A stretch of DNA of 64,000 bases, taken from contig SSBO01000009.1 of assembly GCA_005281725.1 (NCBI GenBank), positions 6,944,303 to 7,008,302 on the forward strand, in the 5' to 3' direction. Positions 22,401 through 35,800 of this stretch are shown here, one piece after another. The position numbers and the translations under genes were made by a program. The notes under the pieces were generated by a model. The model did not search any database, had not been told where the DNA came from, and saw only the letters and a program-made list of their open reading frames with translations. The stretch is from Wuchereria bancrofti. Its lineage: Eukaryota > Nematoda > Chromadorea > Rhabditida > Onchocercidae. Position 1 is the first letter of the stretch. The number at the start of each line of letters is the position of its first letter.

Positions 22401-24879
22401 ATTACCACGTGCCGTATATCGACAAAAAATGCACTGCTGTATAAAATTTGTATCTTCTCGTTCACGTTGCTGACATGCTAATGCCTACAACTCCAAAATT
22501 TTGTACAAGAAATTAAAAAAAATTTATTCCTCCACTTCGAAAGCTACTCAAACAGATAATGCTTTTGCTATGTTCAGCGTTGATGTCAAATAATGCCGTA
22601 CACTTATTATTCTACTACATTTTCTACAGAAAAACAAATCACAACCAAAAGTGTTTTACATATCTTTTAAACATATAATCAATGTAAATATATAATGTTT
22701 AAAGAGTATACTTCTTCCAGGCGTCTCATAGCAAGTTTCTGACGTAATGCATAATCCTCTGGTAGATTCTCACCCATTTCATAGAAATAACTTGTCTTCC
22801 CGTAAAACACATCATTTTCAGCAGGAATTTTTTTCGGGAAAATGGTATCAATACTTTCCCTCGCAAAACGCTGTCTCCAGTATTCCACGTATCTAAATAA
22901 ATTAGAATAATAGCCGATCAGTATAAGAGAACATCGAAACTTGACGAGCAATAAAGTAAATCGATTAGAATTAAAGGTTATAAAACAAACGATAAACAAT
23001 TCGGTTTACAGCACCAACCTCTTTGGATCAACGATCAAATCAATTTCGACAATAACAATGTGATGATCATCAAGTAGATGCCTGTAGAATGTATTTCGTT
23101 GATGCAGTGTGGAAAATGTGTCAGGCAGTAAAACAGTTAATAAAGGCTAAAATTCTTCATATACTTTTCATCCATAAAAAATCAGTATAGAAGAAAAAGA
23201 CTAAAATTAAACTGAAAAACTAACTCCGAAAACTGCATGAGATGCTCCGGAAGGTCAAAAAATTGCAAACAGCTCAGACACATCGTTGGACCACCCCATT
23301 TTGGACTGCAAAACTATTTTCACAAGTTCTGCTTGAAAATGAATCATCATTTACAATGCTCTATCGTGATTTATTACACCACATTTAGCATTACTTCTGG
23401 AGTTTAACCCTCACTGCAATTTTATAGCTTCTAGCATACTTTGCTTCGATACTAATCAACAGCTAATATAAAATAGTCATCACCAAACAGACTTTTGGAA
23501 AAACAAATCTAGTGTAAATGGGTTCCTGAAATATGCGGAATTAATAATAATATGTCTACCTGTAGCCTACTGCAGGAACGGTGCCCGAAAGAGTACGTAT
23601 GCGTCCTCTTGGAATGGCCAGCGAAAGTTTTTTTGGTCCCCTTAAAGTATCGTTATCGTCGGAATCACTGAACGGCTCTTCAAGATCGACTAAAGAATTA
23701 GAACGATTTAATTACAACTTTTGTAAATTTATGAAATTTTCTGTAAAGTATTTTTAAATTTCGTTGAAAAACTTCAAAGAAGCGACATACCATCACCGTC
23801 ATAAACAAATCCTTCCAATGTCATCGAATTTGTTGACTGTTGTGTATTGCGAGTTTTTTCGACAGCTTAAATTAAATAAGCATTGTTTATTTCTAGAATG
23901 GCTGTTATGAATTCACTGAATAAAAGTAATTCAGTGAATGCTATCATCTCATTTCATCACTCTCAATTCTTTGGCTGTTTTACTCTGTCCATATTTTCCC
24001 CTTCTTTCATTGCAGATTTAATCTGCTCTTCCATCAGTTTTAATTACAGTTTTCTTAGATTTCATATCAACAACTGAATTTGCTTCTTTGCAGTTTTGTT
24101 TAAGACTTCAACTTTTCAACCATTTTTATTTAAACGACTTACAATTGATAAAAATGGATGGACCTCTTCTAGTGGTTTCAAACCTCCAAAACTTTCTGCT
24201 CTGAAAACATTTCTAACTCTTCACTCGCTCTATCTTGTTGCTATTTTGATCCACCTACTTTTTGTCAAGTTTCCTATGCAAACAGCTTGGCATACTTCTA
24301 AAGAAGCATTCTAGGTATCATACAAAGAAGCAAATATCTATGAAATATAAGTTGCTAACAATTATAACGTCGTTTTGTCTGCACCGTTTGATATCCAATA
24401 TCTGCTTCCTTCGTTACATTTGTTGATTTTGAACGTGGCTTGCTCTCCTTGTTTGAATATTCATCACAAGATTCTGCTTTACTTCCTGCTGTGTTCCGTC
24501 GATTATGTCCTTTCTATAATATAGTTCTATTGATAGCCAAAGACCCTAACATCGTGTCTAATTTGAAATTAATATCCACATAAACATAAATGGACACATT
24601 ATCAGGAAGATAAAGTAGAGTGAATATCCTGAAATCGGACAAATACACAAGATTTCGAACTCTGATACAATATCATAGAATAACCAAAGGAGACACATTT
24701 TTTGGCACCACTTTCAAATCAGCAACGCCACTTGTTTCCTTCAGTGCAATGCCGTTTACTAATTTCCCTTGTAAGTTGCCAATAGCTTCCTTCTTAATAT
24801 TCTTCGGTACATTCTCCTTTCCTCTGTCTGGATTTCCGTTCTGAACTGCATCACCACCTCCACCTATTGCTGTAGCCAT
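19438..24879 (-). CDS. ZNF277: ZNF277 homologue, C2H2 zinc-finger protein
   Basis: ZNF277 is a conserved C2H2 protein; the human one binds ribosomal protein uS5. Exons from 5': 24697-24879, about 24369-24513, 23791-23865, 23560-23689, 23225-23305, 23019-23081, 22712-22892, 22334-22484, 22163-22208, 21851-21983, 21481-21569, 21039-21153, about 20508-20819, 19968-20127, 19438-19512. Phases close through 21039. Five finger-like units follow in order: CLSCLQFF, CIFCRYTARGNRS, CIYCEKRFSDRNTL..HMRKRNH, CLFCEETED, CFVCGRDDLGSL. Hallmark blocks also match: VEYWRQRF, LPEDYALRQKL, NPKNNYYDKFYIINYL, LGKRWLDV and FYERVKMINYIRKEN. The N-terminal 200 residues are acidic/polar and unlike the human protein. 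The junction between 20508 and 20127 is out of phase as drawn, so a small exon (possibly 11 bases before a GTAAGT near 20420) or another splice site is missing. Confidence 0.9.
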
Positions 24880-26008
24880 GTTTTTAACCTAAAAACATTT
24901 GAATTGATTCAGATTACTCCACATGACTTCTAAGCCTGCACATATCTTCAAGAAAAAATGTAGTGGTGTAAACACAAAAGAAATATTGTGTTAAGAGAAT
25001 ATATATCATAATCTTTGCTTCCAAATTGGTAGAAAGGAGTTGAACTTGAGTTTACGATGCAGAATAATTAGATAACAGTTAAGTTCCATCAATTGTGGTC
25101 CCTTAACAAAACAAACAATAAGCAAAAGTTTCGTTGAAATATATTCCTAAAACTGAAAAAAACGACTCTTACGAAAACAACTGATCCCAGAACGGCTTGA
25201 GAAATTTAAGATAACCATTTGTGGCGGCCGGTGCTTTACAGTTTTTCTTTCTCTTTTTGAAATGATTTTGTTTGTCACAAAAAACCTTTTTTAAGAGCAC
25301 CACTGACCTTTAATTAAGTCAAGGACCACGTAGAGCCGGAAACACTACAGTAACCGAGTCAAGGTAAATTAGGACAAGGTTGAGGTCAAGTACAGGAACA
25401 CAGAGAAATCGGAATGAGGCAATAATCAATTAATAGAATGCAACACTCCACGTAGACCACGTATGCTCCGCGTTAACCACCGTCAGTGGTCCTTGTCAAT
25501 TTCAACGCAATACAACGCAGTAGTGCGCGTCGGGACAATGCTCAAATAATGCAGCGTAACAACCTGATCGCTTGTTTTCGGGATCTGACGTACGCGTATT
25601 GCGCGTACATTTAACGTCTATTAGCTGTCTGGTGTCGTTTTTACTTTATCCAACGAGTCTGTTCGAACACGCCATCAGGACGATAAGAAAAAAGAAACAA
25701 AACACTCGACAACACCTTCGTCCTTCATACAGTTTACCTTATTCAATTTACAATGTTCGTTTATTGCGCGTGGAATACACTATTTATGCACTAATCCATG
25801 TATATGTACGAGTCGGTAAAGTAATGTATTGAAAATGGACGAGAGTGGTGGTCTTTAAAGTTAAGTAAATGAGAAAAGAAGCAGAAGTATCGATAGCAAC
25901 ACATCTGGAGTTGGAGGCAGGGTGATCGTATTGGGAGGAATAACGGTTGGAGTAATGTCAGGAAAGATAACAAAGAGAAGTCAAGGGAAAGGGCAACGGA
26001 AATAATCA
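24880..26008. other. Upstream region of ZNF277 with GC-richer, repeat-containing block
   Basis: From about 25290 to 25640 the sequence is clearly less AT-rich than its surroundings. CACGTA-type words recur (GGACCACGTAGAG at 25322, CTCCACGTAGACCACGTATG at 25447). AAGGACCAC at 25321 is answered by its complement GTGGTCCTT at 25487, giving a short inverted repeat about 160 bp across. It may be a promoter block or the remnant of a small transposable element. No gene seen. Confidence 0.45.
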
Positions 26009-26218
26009 ATGCTTATTCCCTTATCAATTTATCTTATCTTTCTGGAAATTCATTATTCATGTTCAGATATCGGCAAAGCTGATTGGTTCTCAGTTCGTCT
26101 TAATTCCTCCGACCTGTTAGCATCAATGCTTCCACTTCATTTTCCTCATCAAGTTGAAAAAAGAAGTCTATTTGACCCAAATAGTGATCGCCCAGTATTA
26201 AGCGTGATGATTGCATAA
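26009..26218 (+). CDS. Small secreted-peptide candidate, 69 aa
   Basis: Single open frame from ATG to TAA. The first 18-20 residues form a hydrophobic signal peptide (MLIPLSIYLIFLEIHYSCS). The rest is polar with one dibasic site, VEKR, followed by SLFDPNSDRPVLSVMIA at the very C-terminus. The shape suggests a precursor cut after KR to free one C-terminal peptide, but no glycine amidation signal is present and I do not recognise the peptide family. AATAAA lies 34 bases after the stop (26252-26257). A TTCAG at 26062-26066 could also make this a 3' exon of a longer gene. Medium-low certainty. Confidence 0.4.
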   Translation: MLIPLSIYLIFLEIHYSCSDIGKADWFSVRLNSSDLLASMLPLHFPHQVEKRSLFDPNSDRPVLSVMIA

Positions 26219-27921
26219 GATGTGTTCAGCTAAATGGTTAGTTATTTAAGCAATAAATTACTCCGGACATATTCATAGTCATAAAATAATCTATATTTAT
26301 TTTTTTAGATGATTTCCATCTTTATATTAATAAAATGGAATAGTTCAGTTCTAGGACAGCGAAATTTCAGACATTATTGCAAAGCAAATGTTGATAAACC
26401 AAACACACATTCCGTTTGTTTCTTCATTTTTCATCAAAATTTGGACAAAAAAAATCCTTAATAGAGTTCATTACTTAGATAAATAAGATGTCAACTGATT
26501 ATTGATGCAGTGATCGCAGTGCGGTGATTGGTATAGTGATTTGACATTCCAAAGATATTTTCGATCATATCACATCGAAATGCATGATGATTTTATTTTG
26601 TTTCATCTGTTTGCTGAAATGATCTATGATATAATAAGATTCATTGAACAACATTTAAACAGCAGACCTGTTCAGGAGAAGGGTAGAGCAAAGTTAGGCC
26701 TAGATATGATATCGGGGCCTAGCTTTGCATAATCGACGATGTTGGAAGGAAAATATGGAATGGATAATGAATGAAGGATAGTAGATATAGGCATATCATG
26801 TCATCTGTCTCATTTTTAAACAAAATCATGTCTATTTTCAATAAATCCGTTAAACAGCCATTGCTGAATAGAATTCTTCGAGGAAAAATTTTTAACGACC
26901 GCTTATTTTCAGTGCTATAACCTAACTTAATGCATATTGTTTGCAGTTCACAAATTATAAATTTCAAAGCAATTTATCCATCATTTTAAACATAAAAAAT
27001 CTTCCTATACTTTTACTGATAAAAGATAAATTGCCACTATTTCTCAGTATTTTTTTTTTGAAGTTAAGAATTTATTAGTTTTAGAATCTCTTCATTGGAA
27101 CAACGAAAAAAATTTATGCCATACTTTTGTGGCTATCTAAGAAATTATAAAGTTATGAAGTTGAATTTTCTAAGATAATGTTTGGAATATATATGCTAAG
27201 AATTGGAGTGGGAAGGCTATTGTTATAACTACTAAGAAAATTTCTTGTTTCTATTGAGAAGTTTTTCACATATTGATTGTGGAATTTTTTGAAGAAGGCT
27301 ATCAGTACATTCATGAATATAACTGGAAGTAAAACCAAAATATAAACAAAATAACATTCCTTATACCGTCTAGTTATAAAAAAGTACCTGCATTCCGCGA
27401 TACTTCCTATCTTGCGCAATTATTTCGCCTGTTTTCCGGACTATAATATAGAAATCTTAAATGTTTCCATAGAAGTAATACCTGTGCATCATTGCTTTTT
27501 CCCATTTCTTAGCTAAAATAACATTTTTGTCAAGAATTCTATTTTAATGCTCGCAGTAACATGATCCCAACGGAATCTTTTCTTTTCTTACCCAAAAGCT
27601 TGCCAACATTTTCAAAATTCATTTGTAAAATCCAATTCGTTCTTGGCCTTAGTAGTCCCTCGCAACACCCATATTATCTTTAGGATTGATTCAGGGCTGA
27701 GGAACGGTTCGCACGATCCTAAAATTATGTCCTGGAAATAGTCATTGTTCTAAGGTATTCATCAGAATTCGTGGTAAATGTATTGTCATTTAGTAGAACT
27801 TTAATAGTTCAAAGTAATCACTTAGTTCCAGCTATGTAATTGAGGAATAAAATATCATGAACTACCTAAAAAAGACTATTTGTGATAGAATCGGAAGTGT
27901 TTTTTTTTTTTGTTTTGGGAT

Positions 27922-27987
27922 GGTTAGACTTAAGGAACTTCCAAATAATTCTTTAAGTTTGGTGGCTTGGGGTTCGTAGGTCTAACC
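27922..27987. repeat. Nested inverted repeat
   Basis: GGTTAGAC at 27922-27929 is complemented by GTCTAACC at 27980-27987; inside, CTTAAGGAA at 27929-27937 pairs with TTCTTTAAG at 27949-27957 with one mismatch. A T-run precedes it. Possible structured RNA or element remnant. Confidence 0.5.
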
Positions 27988-29577
27988 GTAAAAAGTATTT
28001 TCATTATATAATTTTTGTAACAATTATAAACTGCGTGTTAAAGTGTACTCACAAGTTAGGATTGAAATACTTGAGACACAATAATTAGCACTTCCTTGCC
28101 TTGCCATGTCATTTCCTTTCCACGTCACCTTTCAGCCTTTATTAAAAACATGTTCGAAATGCACATTTAATCACTTTGTTTCTTCATTATTTTATCTAAG
28201 CATAAATAAAATTTCAAGGTCGATGATTCGACGCCTTCATCTTTCATCTATTTTATTTTTGTGATGTTATGAGAAAACATAAGATGTTTTTGCTATAAAT
28301 TTGATTAGTATCAGTCTTCGCAGATGATGGTGCAAAATCCGCAAAAGTTAGAGTGAAAAAAAAACATCGGAACATTTTATACTGGGTTTATCTTGCGCCA
28401 CAACTTGAACTATCCTTGTAAAAAATGTTAATACTTCTTTGTTTTCTAGAATGACTTACATTATAATTTCATAAATATTGAAGATTCGATCATATTTGAA
28501 CATACAATTCAAAGGCAGTTCTGGAAATATAAATCTCTTCGATAGAATAAATGAAGTAGCAGGAAGCGAAGAGACGTGAAAAATGAGAATTCAGTAACTC
28601 CTTCGTTACTTCTTTTCTTGAACAAGAAAAGAAAAAAATTAAACACTGTACTGCTAACCGAAGTTATCTAGTTGTTATAGGAAATGTAATCGAATTTCAG
28701 GTCTCTATTCCAGTCTTCACAATGCATGCTGGATTATTAAAGCATCATTCATCCATACTTCGAATCTCCGGAATTGTTCATCAACTTCGTAAAGTCTATT
28801 TCTGCTATGATTTCCAATTATAGCCACTGTCGCAAGATATTTCTATCTCACCTGTCTATCAGCGACATATTTCATCATTCTCAACCACTACAAAATTTAT
28901 TTATCTTGAGAAATTTTTACTGCTTGTTAAAATCGAACGATTTCATTTTTACATTGCTAATATACCCATGCAAGTTAAACTTTACTTTATTGCTTAAAAG
29001 TATTGCTGTTGATTTCTTGTCACTTCCTTACAAAAACGATGCGGTAAAAACTCAAAATCATTTTATCGTTAAAACAAAAGTGCAGTGGTTTAAAGGATAA
29101 CTTATGTCTTAAAGGAAGAATTCGTTACCATATGAAGAATGACAAAGTTATGTTGCACAAAACAATTTAATCCGAAAATGGATTGTAACTTATGACTACT
29201 GTTGTTGCTGTCATCTAAAACTATAATTATAAAATTAGTTACTTACGAATATTAAGCTGAATTGCTGCTCAAATTACTCAGTCAGGAATAAATGAAAACA
29301 TGGCGCTTATTAAATATAAAAAGCTCTCCACACTTACTTGCATTACCCCTGATTATGGATGATGTCGCATGAAGTTATCATCTTGTGTACTGAACAATAA
29401 ATTTCATAAGTTGCATTTGTAAATGTTTTTCTTCACATTTTTGTCTATTAGACATTTTTCATTTATATATTTATTTCGATTTACATATTTCGTAGAAACT
29501 TTTAAAAGGGGTATGCGAAAATGATAATTCCCGTCCAGAAATAGGAATTTTTTTTTAATTGAAAACTATCATTTATT

Positions 29578-29715
29578 GGTTTATCTAACGGATCTAACGG
29601 AGGGGAGGGATTTCAGAAGATTCATATCGTCACCATTTATTATTGTTCGGTGGCGTCCGTCTTCGAGTGAAAATAATTTATCTGCTTGTGTTTGTTCTAG
29701 CCTATCCACCAAAAC
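29578..29715 (-). other. Orphan coding-like exon
   Basis: Reads VDRLEQTQADKLFSLEDG.. to ..NLLKSLPSVRSVR and a stop, with many purine-first codons and a mixed charged composition unlike the surrounding noise. No acceptor or partner exon could be fixed. It may be a terminal exon or a gene fragment. Confidence 0.25.
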
Positions 29716-32700
29716 TTTCACGACTTATCTCCCACTTGCGCTTTTCATCATTTTTTTTTTCTCTCTTTGCATGTTTCATTGCCTATGTTATGCCTACTTT
29801 TAAATCATTTAAAGTTTAGAAGACGAACTCATTGTATAAATTAATTTTCGATGAAATCAAAGTATCTAAAGTTTCCCCGAGATCACGTTGATTTGGTTTC
29901 CGGAGCATCGTCATTATCCTTACTTCTCGTTAAATGGAGAATATGCTAATCTACCGTTAAGCATTCTTTCGAATTCCTTCGAACGCTTCCTGAGAATAAT
30001 AAAAATTTTCGCACGCTCTTAATAGGGAACTTCCTGTTATTTAAAAGCTGTGGAAAATAGCTCATTTCATTTCATCGATTTCAATATTAATCATAATTCG
30101 AGTATTGCAATTCGTGTTACTATCAGTCGTTGCAATTTTTACAGCTATTATTACAGGTAATACAGTTAAATAAATTTCTTGCTCTTCACTGATGAAACGA
30201 AGTTAAACAAAAAAAAAAGAGAAAAAACATAGCAAAACTACGCATCCATATTTGAAGTATTTGTAATGAATTAGATTTTGAGTATTTTTACATCCAATAC
30301 TTTCGCTATTCAATAAGTTCACATTGTACACAAAAATCTTTCAGTTCTTCGGTTTTAATAGAAATAATTTTAATAGAAGTTGAGAAATTCATAAGAAAAG
30401 AAAGAAGAAAGCTAAAATTCACAAAATCATGGATGCTTCATCTCTCATCAATGCAAGCATTATCTTACTAGACCGAATCTTGTCATCATAAGAAATGAAA
30501 CTCTATTAGATATGTCCAAAACAACAAATTCATCGTTCAATTCAGTCCTTTTTTTCTCTTCTTTATCCCTTTTCACATGTCGGTGATCGATTCTAAGCAA
30601 TCATTTTCCCCACTTAAATGATGTAAAACAATGTAAGAAGTGGTAGTTTTATTCTGCACTATCCTACTACTCCGGAACGGTACGACATTTATTGATCCTT
30701 TTTCACCGGTAGTAATACGAATTTCAGCTTCTTGAGATCATTTGGCATTTACCCAAGTTTCAATATATTGCAATACTGCATCCAATGCTCTTCATCTCCT
30801 AACAAATCAAATATTTTTTGTTAGGAGTTAGAAAAGAGAAGCGGACCTAATCAATTAAAGCATACGACAAAGACAAAAGGAACTGTCACTGAGAAGTTTC
30901 GGTTTAGCTTAAATTCTGTTGAATGCGACATTAGTTTAACTAATTTTTGCAATATTACAGGTGTCAAAGAAATCTCAGAAGCTTTTATTTCACATATTGT
31001 TTTCGTGTCACTAATTGAAACCATTAAATTGAAAAGCGCAATTTCTCTTGACACGTCGTCATACATTGCACGTGAAACGTAGCATTGCTATTGGTTGCAT
31101 GGACATGTGACACATACCATCGGTCATTATGATACTTTCATTCTGTATATTACACGGCTGTTGCTACACTTTTCCAATGTCCTATGTCCAGTATGGCTAT
31201 GTAAATGAAAGATCGGTTGGATGGAAGAATGAGCACACAAATAGAGTGCATTAACATAAACAATGAAATCTGAAAAGCATAACAGCACAGCAAAACATTT
31301 TCAAGCTGTTTGTCAATGGGGTCAAAAGAAAATCAATCGCTAACAAAAAAATATATATATATATAAAAAACAACATTTTTTAAAATAGTTCTACAATAAT
31401 TGAGATATGTGATTATTCGCAGTTGAATCTCTCCACGGTTTATTAAACAATAGCTTAACTTACCAGTACAACTCATTTGCGAGACAGGCCGCTTTGTAAA
31501 CTAATTTTTCAGCAGTTCAGTTCTAAAACATCATTAAAACTCACTCTAGTTCATCTCCTATTGCTAGTTCAAGCTATTGGGCTGACTTTCAGAATTATGT
31601 AAAGTCAGGAAGCATCTAAGATAATCTAGAGTTCATCTTCATAGTTCACTTCAAGGATTATGAAAGTAAATTCACTGAGTTTTAGTATTCATACTATGAA
31701 GGTGCATAAATAATTTCACTTGCTCAATTCTCCTGCAACTTGGCCGGTTTTCTTATCAACCATCAAATTATATGAAGTATGAAAATGGCGGGTGAAAATT
31801 GAGCCTAATTTCTATTTCTTAGATCCAATATAAAAGTAGATTGACTACTCGAGTAATTCTCAGCGTATTTCTATATCATCATTGTTTTGAAGTTTTTAAT
31901 TGAAGTGCCCAAGCTTATATCCATCATCGTTACAGATGGAACCTAGTTGTCCATCAGTGATGCTTTTTAGAAGTGATTTCGATTTAACTCAGAAAGGAAG
32001 AGGAGAGGGAAAGACGGAGGAAGAGAAGGAATTGATTCAATTTAGAACTTTCCTAATGCCCTAATGAAAATTGGTGCCATTTCCAAAACGATTACTAGTA
32101 AGGAAAGTCATTTTTGGAGTGTCCGCTGTCCTAAACAATTTCATACCAGAATTATTTCCATCTTAATTTTATGAAAACGTGCAAAGTAATATTAAAACAA
32201 TGTATGTTCAAGAAATTTTAAGTAATCCAAACAACAGTCGTGCTTTTTCTTATTATCAGTCTAATCATTATCACATTTCAAATAGCTAAATAGACATGAA
32301 TCATTATTATAATGAAAAAAAAAATGAATCTGATGCAAAATAAATATGAGGAAAGGAGCATTCATCACGACACAGTTCAGCTCATTCTAGGTTAATCTTT
32401 GCATCAAATACCGAATTCTCAACAAGAATGGGCACTGAAGAGTTTAGAATAAACGGCAAAGCAGAAGGATATGATAGAGAGTTTTCCCGTTGAAACTTGC
32501 AATTAGCACTTTTTTCTTCTTAAATCTGCTTATATATATTATGTAGATTTGTACGTACGTGTATAATCAATCATACGTGAAGTGGCTGTATCTTAGTGAT
32601 GTGTTTATCACTGAAATTCAATAAAATTGCATCAATGGATGAAGCTAAGACTTACGTCGTATAATACCGTGTGCCGTGTTGTATTAAGTCATTTTTGACG

Positions 32701-32820
32701 ATATCGGGTATATCAGAGAATAATACATTTATCAACACTGGTCTCCTCAGTGGAACAGCGACGAGCAGTTTTGAATGAGAACCTGAGAAAGTAGAACTTA
32801 AATACTGATATAAATATATT

Positions 32821-35800
32821 TTTTCAGGATGTGAGTTTGTCAGGTGTGATGAATATATTGTTGAACATTATCATCTACGTGCTGTCATCTACCGTCATTG
32901 AAATACACGCTCAGAGTGTCACAACAACTCTTCACAACAGTTGTAAATTTTATTTCTTCAATAATTATCTAATTTCAAGATAATTTTCCGTTTGTTGTTC
33001 AAATGTTTCCCGCATGGAATGAAAGGGGGAGGGGGGGGGGGGTCACAGAATGTTTGTAATAACTTATATATAAACATTGGGATATGATTAGGTTAAGTTT
33101 GAGAATGGTAGAAAATCTTTTTAGAATGGCAACTTTTTTGTGTTTATACTAATAAGCTTAAGGACATTGTCATTTGATCAAGAAGAATTAAAATTATAAA
33201 TTTGTCATTCGGCGCTAAGAAAATGCTTGAAATATAAGAAATATTTGTTTGAACTTTTTTCATCATTCTTCTAGTAGCTCTTTTCCTTATATATGCCTTT
33301 AGTCTACTTCATGATATTTAATTTCAACCTTAATCAAAAACTAAATGTCAGTTCCAATAAATATATTTTAATTTTACTTCAGTTCCAGGAACAACAGAAA
33401 GTAGCATTGTCCCTTAGTATTATTATTACTATTCACTGTTATTATTATTCACACTATTCACTAGTATTACTATTCAAAGTAGCATTACTATTCACTAATT
33501 CTCTGATATCTTATACGACGCCAAGTTTGACATATTTAAATACATTAATGATTCAGTAATTCTTATTATATATATAAATAATTCAGTAATGATTCAGTAT
33601 ATATTATATCAGTCTCTCAAAGCTGATCTGGAACATTTCATTCATGACAACATTGACCATAAAAGGCACAGTACTAAGTATTATAGTCTGTAAATCTATT
33701 ATAGTTCGTAAAAAACATGGATGAAGTGACACAAATTGTTGCAATGTCAATCAAAAGTTGATATAATTCATTGACTTTTGTACTAATTCTCTTTAAGGAA
33801 ATTATGAATGGTCGTGTCAATCTGGTATTTGTGGAGTACTCGTACTTAACAAAAGTGCATTAAATAAATAAGTGGATAATTTACTACAGTATTTCCTGAA
33901 ATCAATGTATTTTCCTAACGCTTTTATTTTGCAGCAATTCTTTCTGAATAGTGCCGTTATAACAGTTCTTTCTTTCATCCCAGCAATATCTTTTAATCCT
34001 ATTCAAACTGATTTAGTGTTCTTGAATGTGTAATTGAATTACCGAAATATGTACAAATTTTAATACTTGATCCAGTCTTGCTTTATTCACTGCATAACAC
34101 TGCTGCGATAACCTAATCCGGTATTCCTGAACTACTTCCTCTTTAACTATTACATGCTTGAAACTCCTATCATTTATCTAAATTTAATAAAACTGAACAG
34201 ACGTAATGACCTTCCGAATGACTTCACTTTTTTTTTTGCTTTTTAGCATCTAAAAACAAATATGTCGGTCAGATTATTTGAAAATATGTCAACATCTACT
34301 CTGAATGCTACAATCTTGCAAGTTGCATTCTTAGCACTAACTCAGTTTAAAGCTTAACACACTAAGACCAGAAAATTCAATCACTTCAATCCATATCATT
34401 GTTTATTCGAATAAATATTCTTGAATTCCTTTATTTCATGCGGAAAGTGAAAAATTTGTTTGAAGTGGATTTTCGGTGAAATGTACTACGTGGCGTGAAT
34501 TAAGGTGTCGGCTTTCTTCATAAAGTCAAAATGAAAGAAAAATTTTTGTTTCTTGCTGTTATAGGTCTATTTTTCTTTGCTATCACATTCAGTTTGCCTT
34601 GTTTTTGACTAAATGCAACAGTTATCTTTCTTTCTTCTTTTTGTAATCATAAACTGTATATATTCGCTGATGTAACAGGTGGAAAAATGTAGATTTTTTC
34701 TTCTTTCCCTTTTCCTTTCTCCGCTTGATCGATCACTAAGGCCAAGGAAGCGCACAGTTCAACAAGGTTTTTTTTAAATTGAAATTAGTTACTAAGAAAG
34801 GTCAAGAAAACCTGGTCGGTTCTCAACGAGCATTGATTTTCTAAACGACATTCAAACTTCGTTATTGAGGCTTTCCAAAGCAATATATTTTCTCAATGTA
34901 TGAAACTGCGGTTCCACATGATTCTACGAATTTCTAAAAAGAGTCATTTAAAACAAGTATTTTCGATAGGCTCTCAAGGGATAGAAATATCAATAAATTT
35001 TTATCAAATTTTTTTCCCAACTTCTGTCATTTTCGTCAACTTTTAAATTTGTTTTCATCCACTAATTTTGCTTCTTATTGCTAACAGCCTATTTTCTCTT
35101 TGGTACCATTATTGAGTTTACCTTTTTTTGCACTAGATGTAACATTTATTTTATATTTCTTTATTTTTTTAATCCTAAATTTTCTTGCTCACTGATTTAT
35201 ATAAACTTTAATGCTTTTTGCTATTCCTTTCGGATATTAATTTTTGTTCGAAAAATACTCAACAAGTGCTACTTTTACACCTAAAATTTTACAAGTTCAA
35301 AATTTGTTAAAAATTAGAATTTTAAACCTTTATTCACTTTCAAAAGACGAGTTATTCAATACAATATGATGTAAAGTTACTTAATGAGTGGTTAAGGTTA
35401 GTAAGATTTGTTTTTGGCCATCAGACATTAAATCACTAGATTATTTGACTTGAGGACCTATTAGTTATCACTTCTTTTGTTATCTCAAATCTATTAAATC
35501 TAAAATTTAGAAGGCAACAGTTATTTATGACTATGTGGGAGAGAAGGCTGCGATTATTTTTCTGCTTTTTTTCTCTTCAAGTAATTATTGATGGCTTTAC
35601 TTTCTCATCCAAAATATTCTGACATTGTGTATAACGTTTGAATCCGAGACAGAAATATATACATATGTGAAACATCCAGTTATAAGTACCATAACTGGTT
35701 ATCAGCATATTTGGTACTATGGAAATGCATTCTAGAAAGAATTAAACGGTTGAAATGCAGATAATCTTTAAGCTATGAGATTAGGAACAATTTTCAAGTA

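Larger units (their letters stand above)
26258..32848. other. Gene-poor AT-rich region
   Basis: No gene that I can support. Coding-like islands without context: 29578-29715 (-) and 30851-31066 (-). A partly paired structure lies at 27922-27987 and a short (AT)n run at about 31352-31366. The rest shows only short random open frames. Confidence 0.5.

Noticed and set aside
25572..25832. 86-codon open frame upstream of the peptide candidate
   Set aside because: Arginine-rich with no match; it follows from the GC-richer block and has no acceptor or donor in phase with 26009-26218.
30744..30763. GGCATTTACCCAAGTTTCAA resembles the nematode spliced leader SL1
   Set aside because: It matches only the middle of SL1, the last bases differ, and no GT donor follows where the leader RNA would need one. 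Probably chance.
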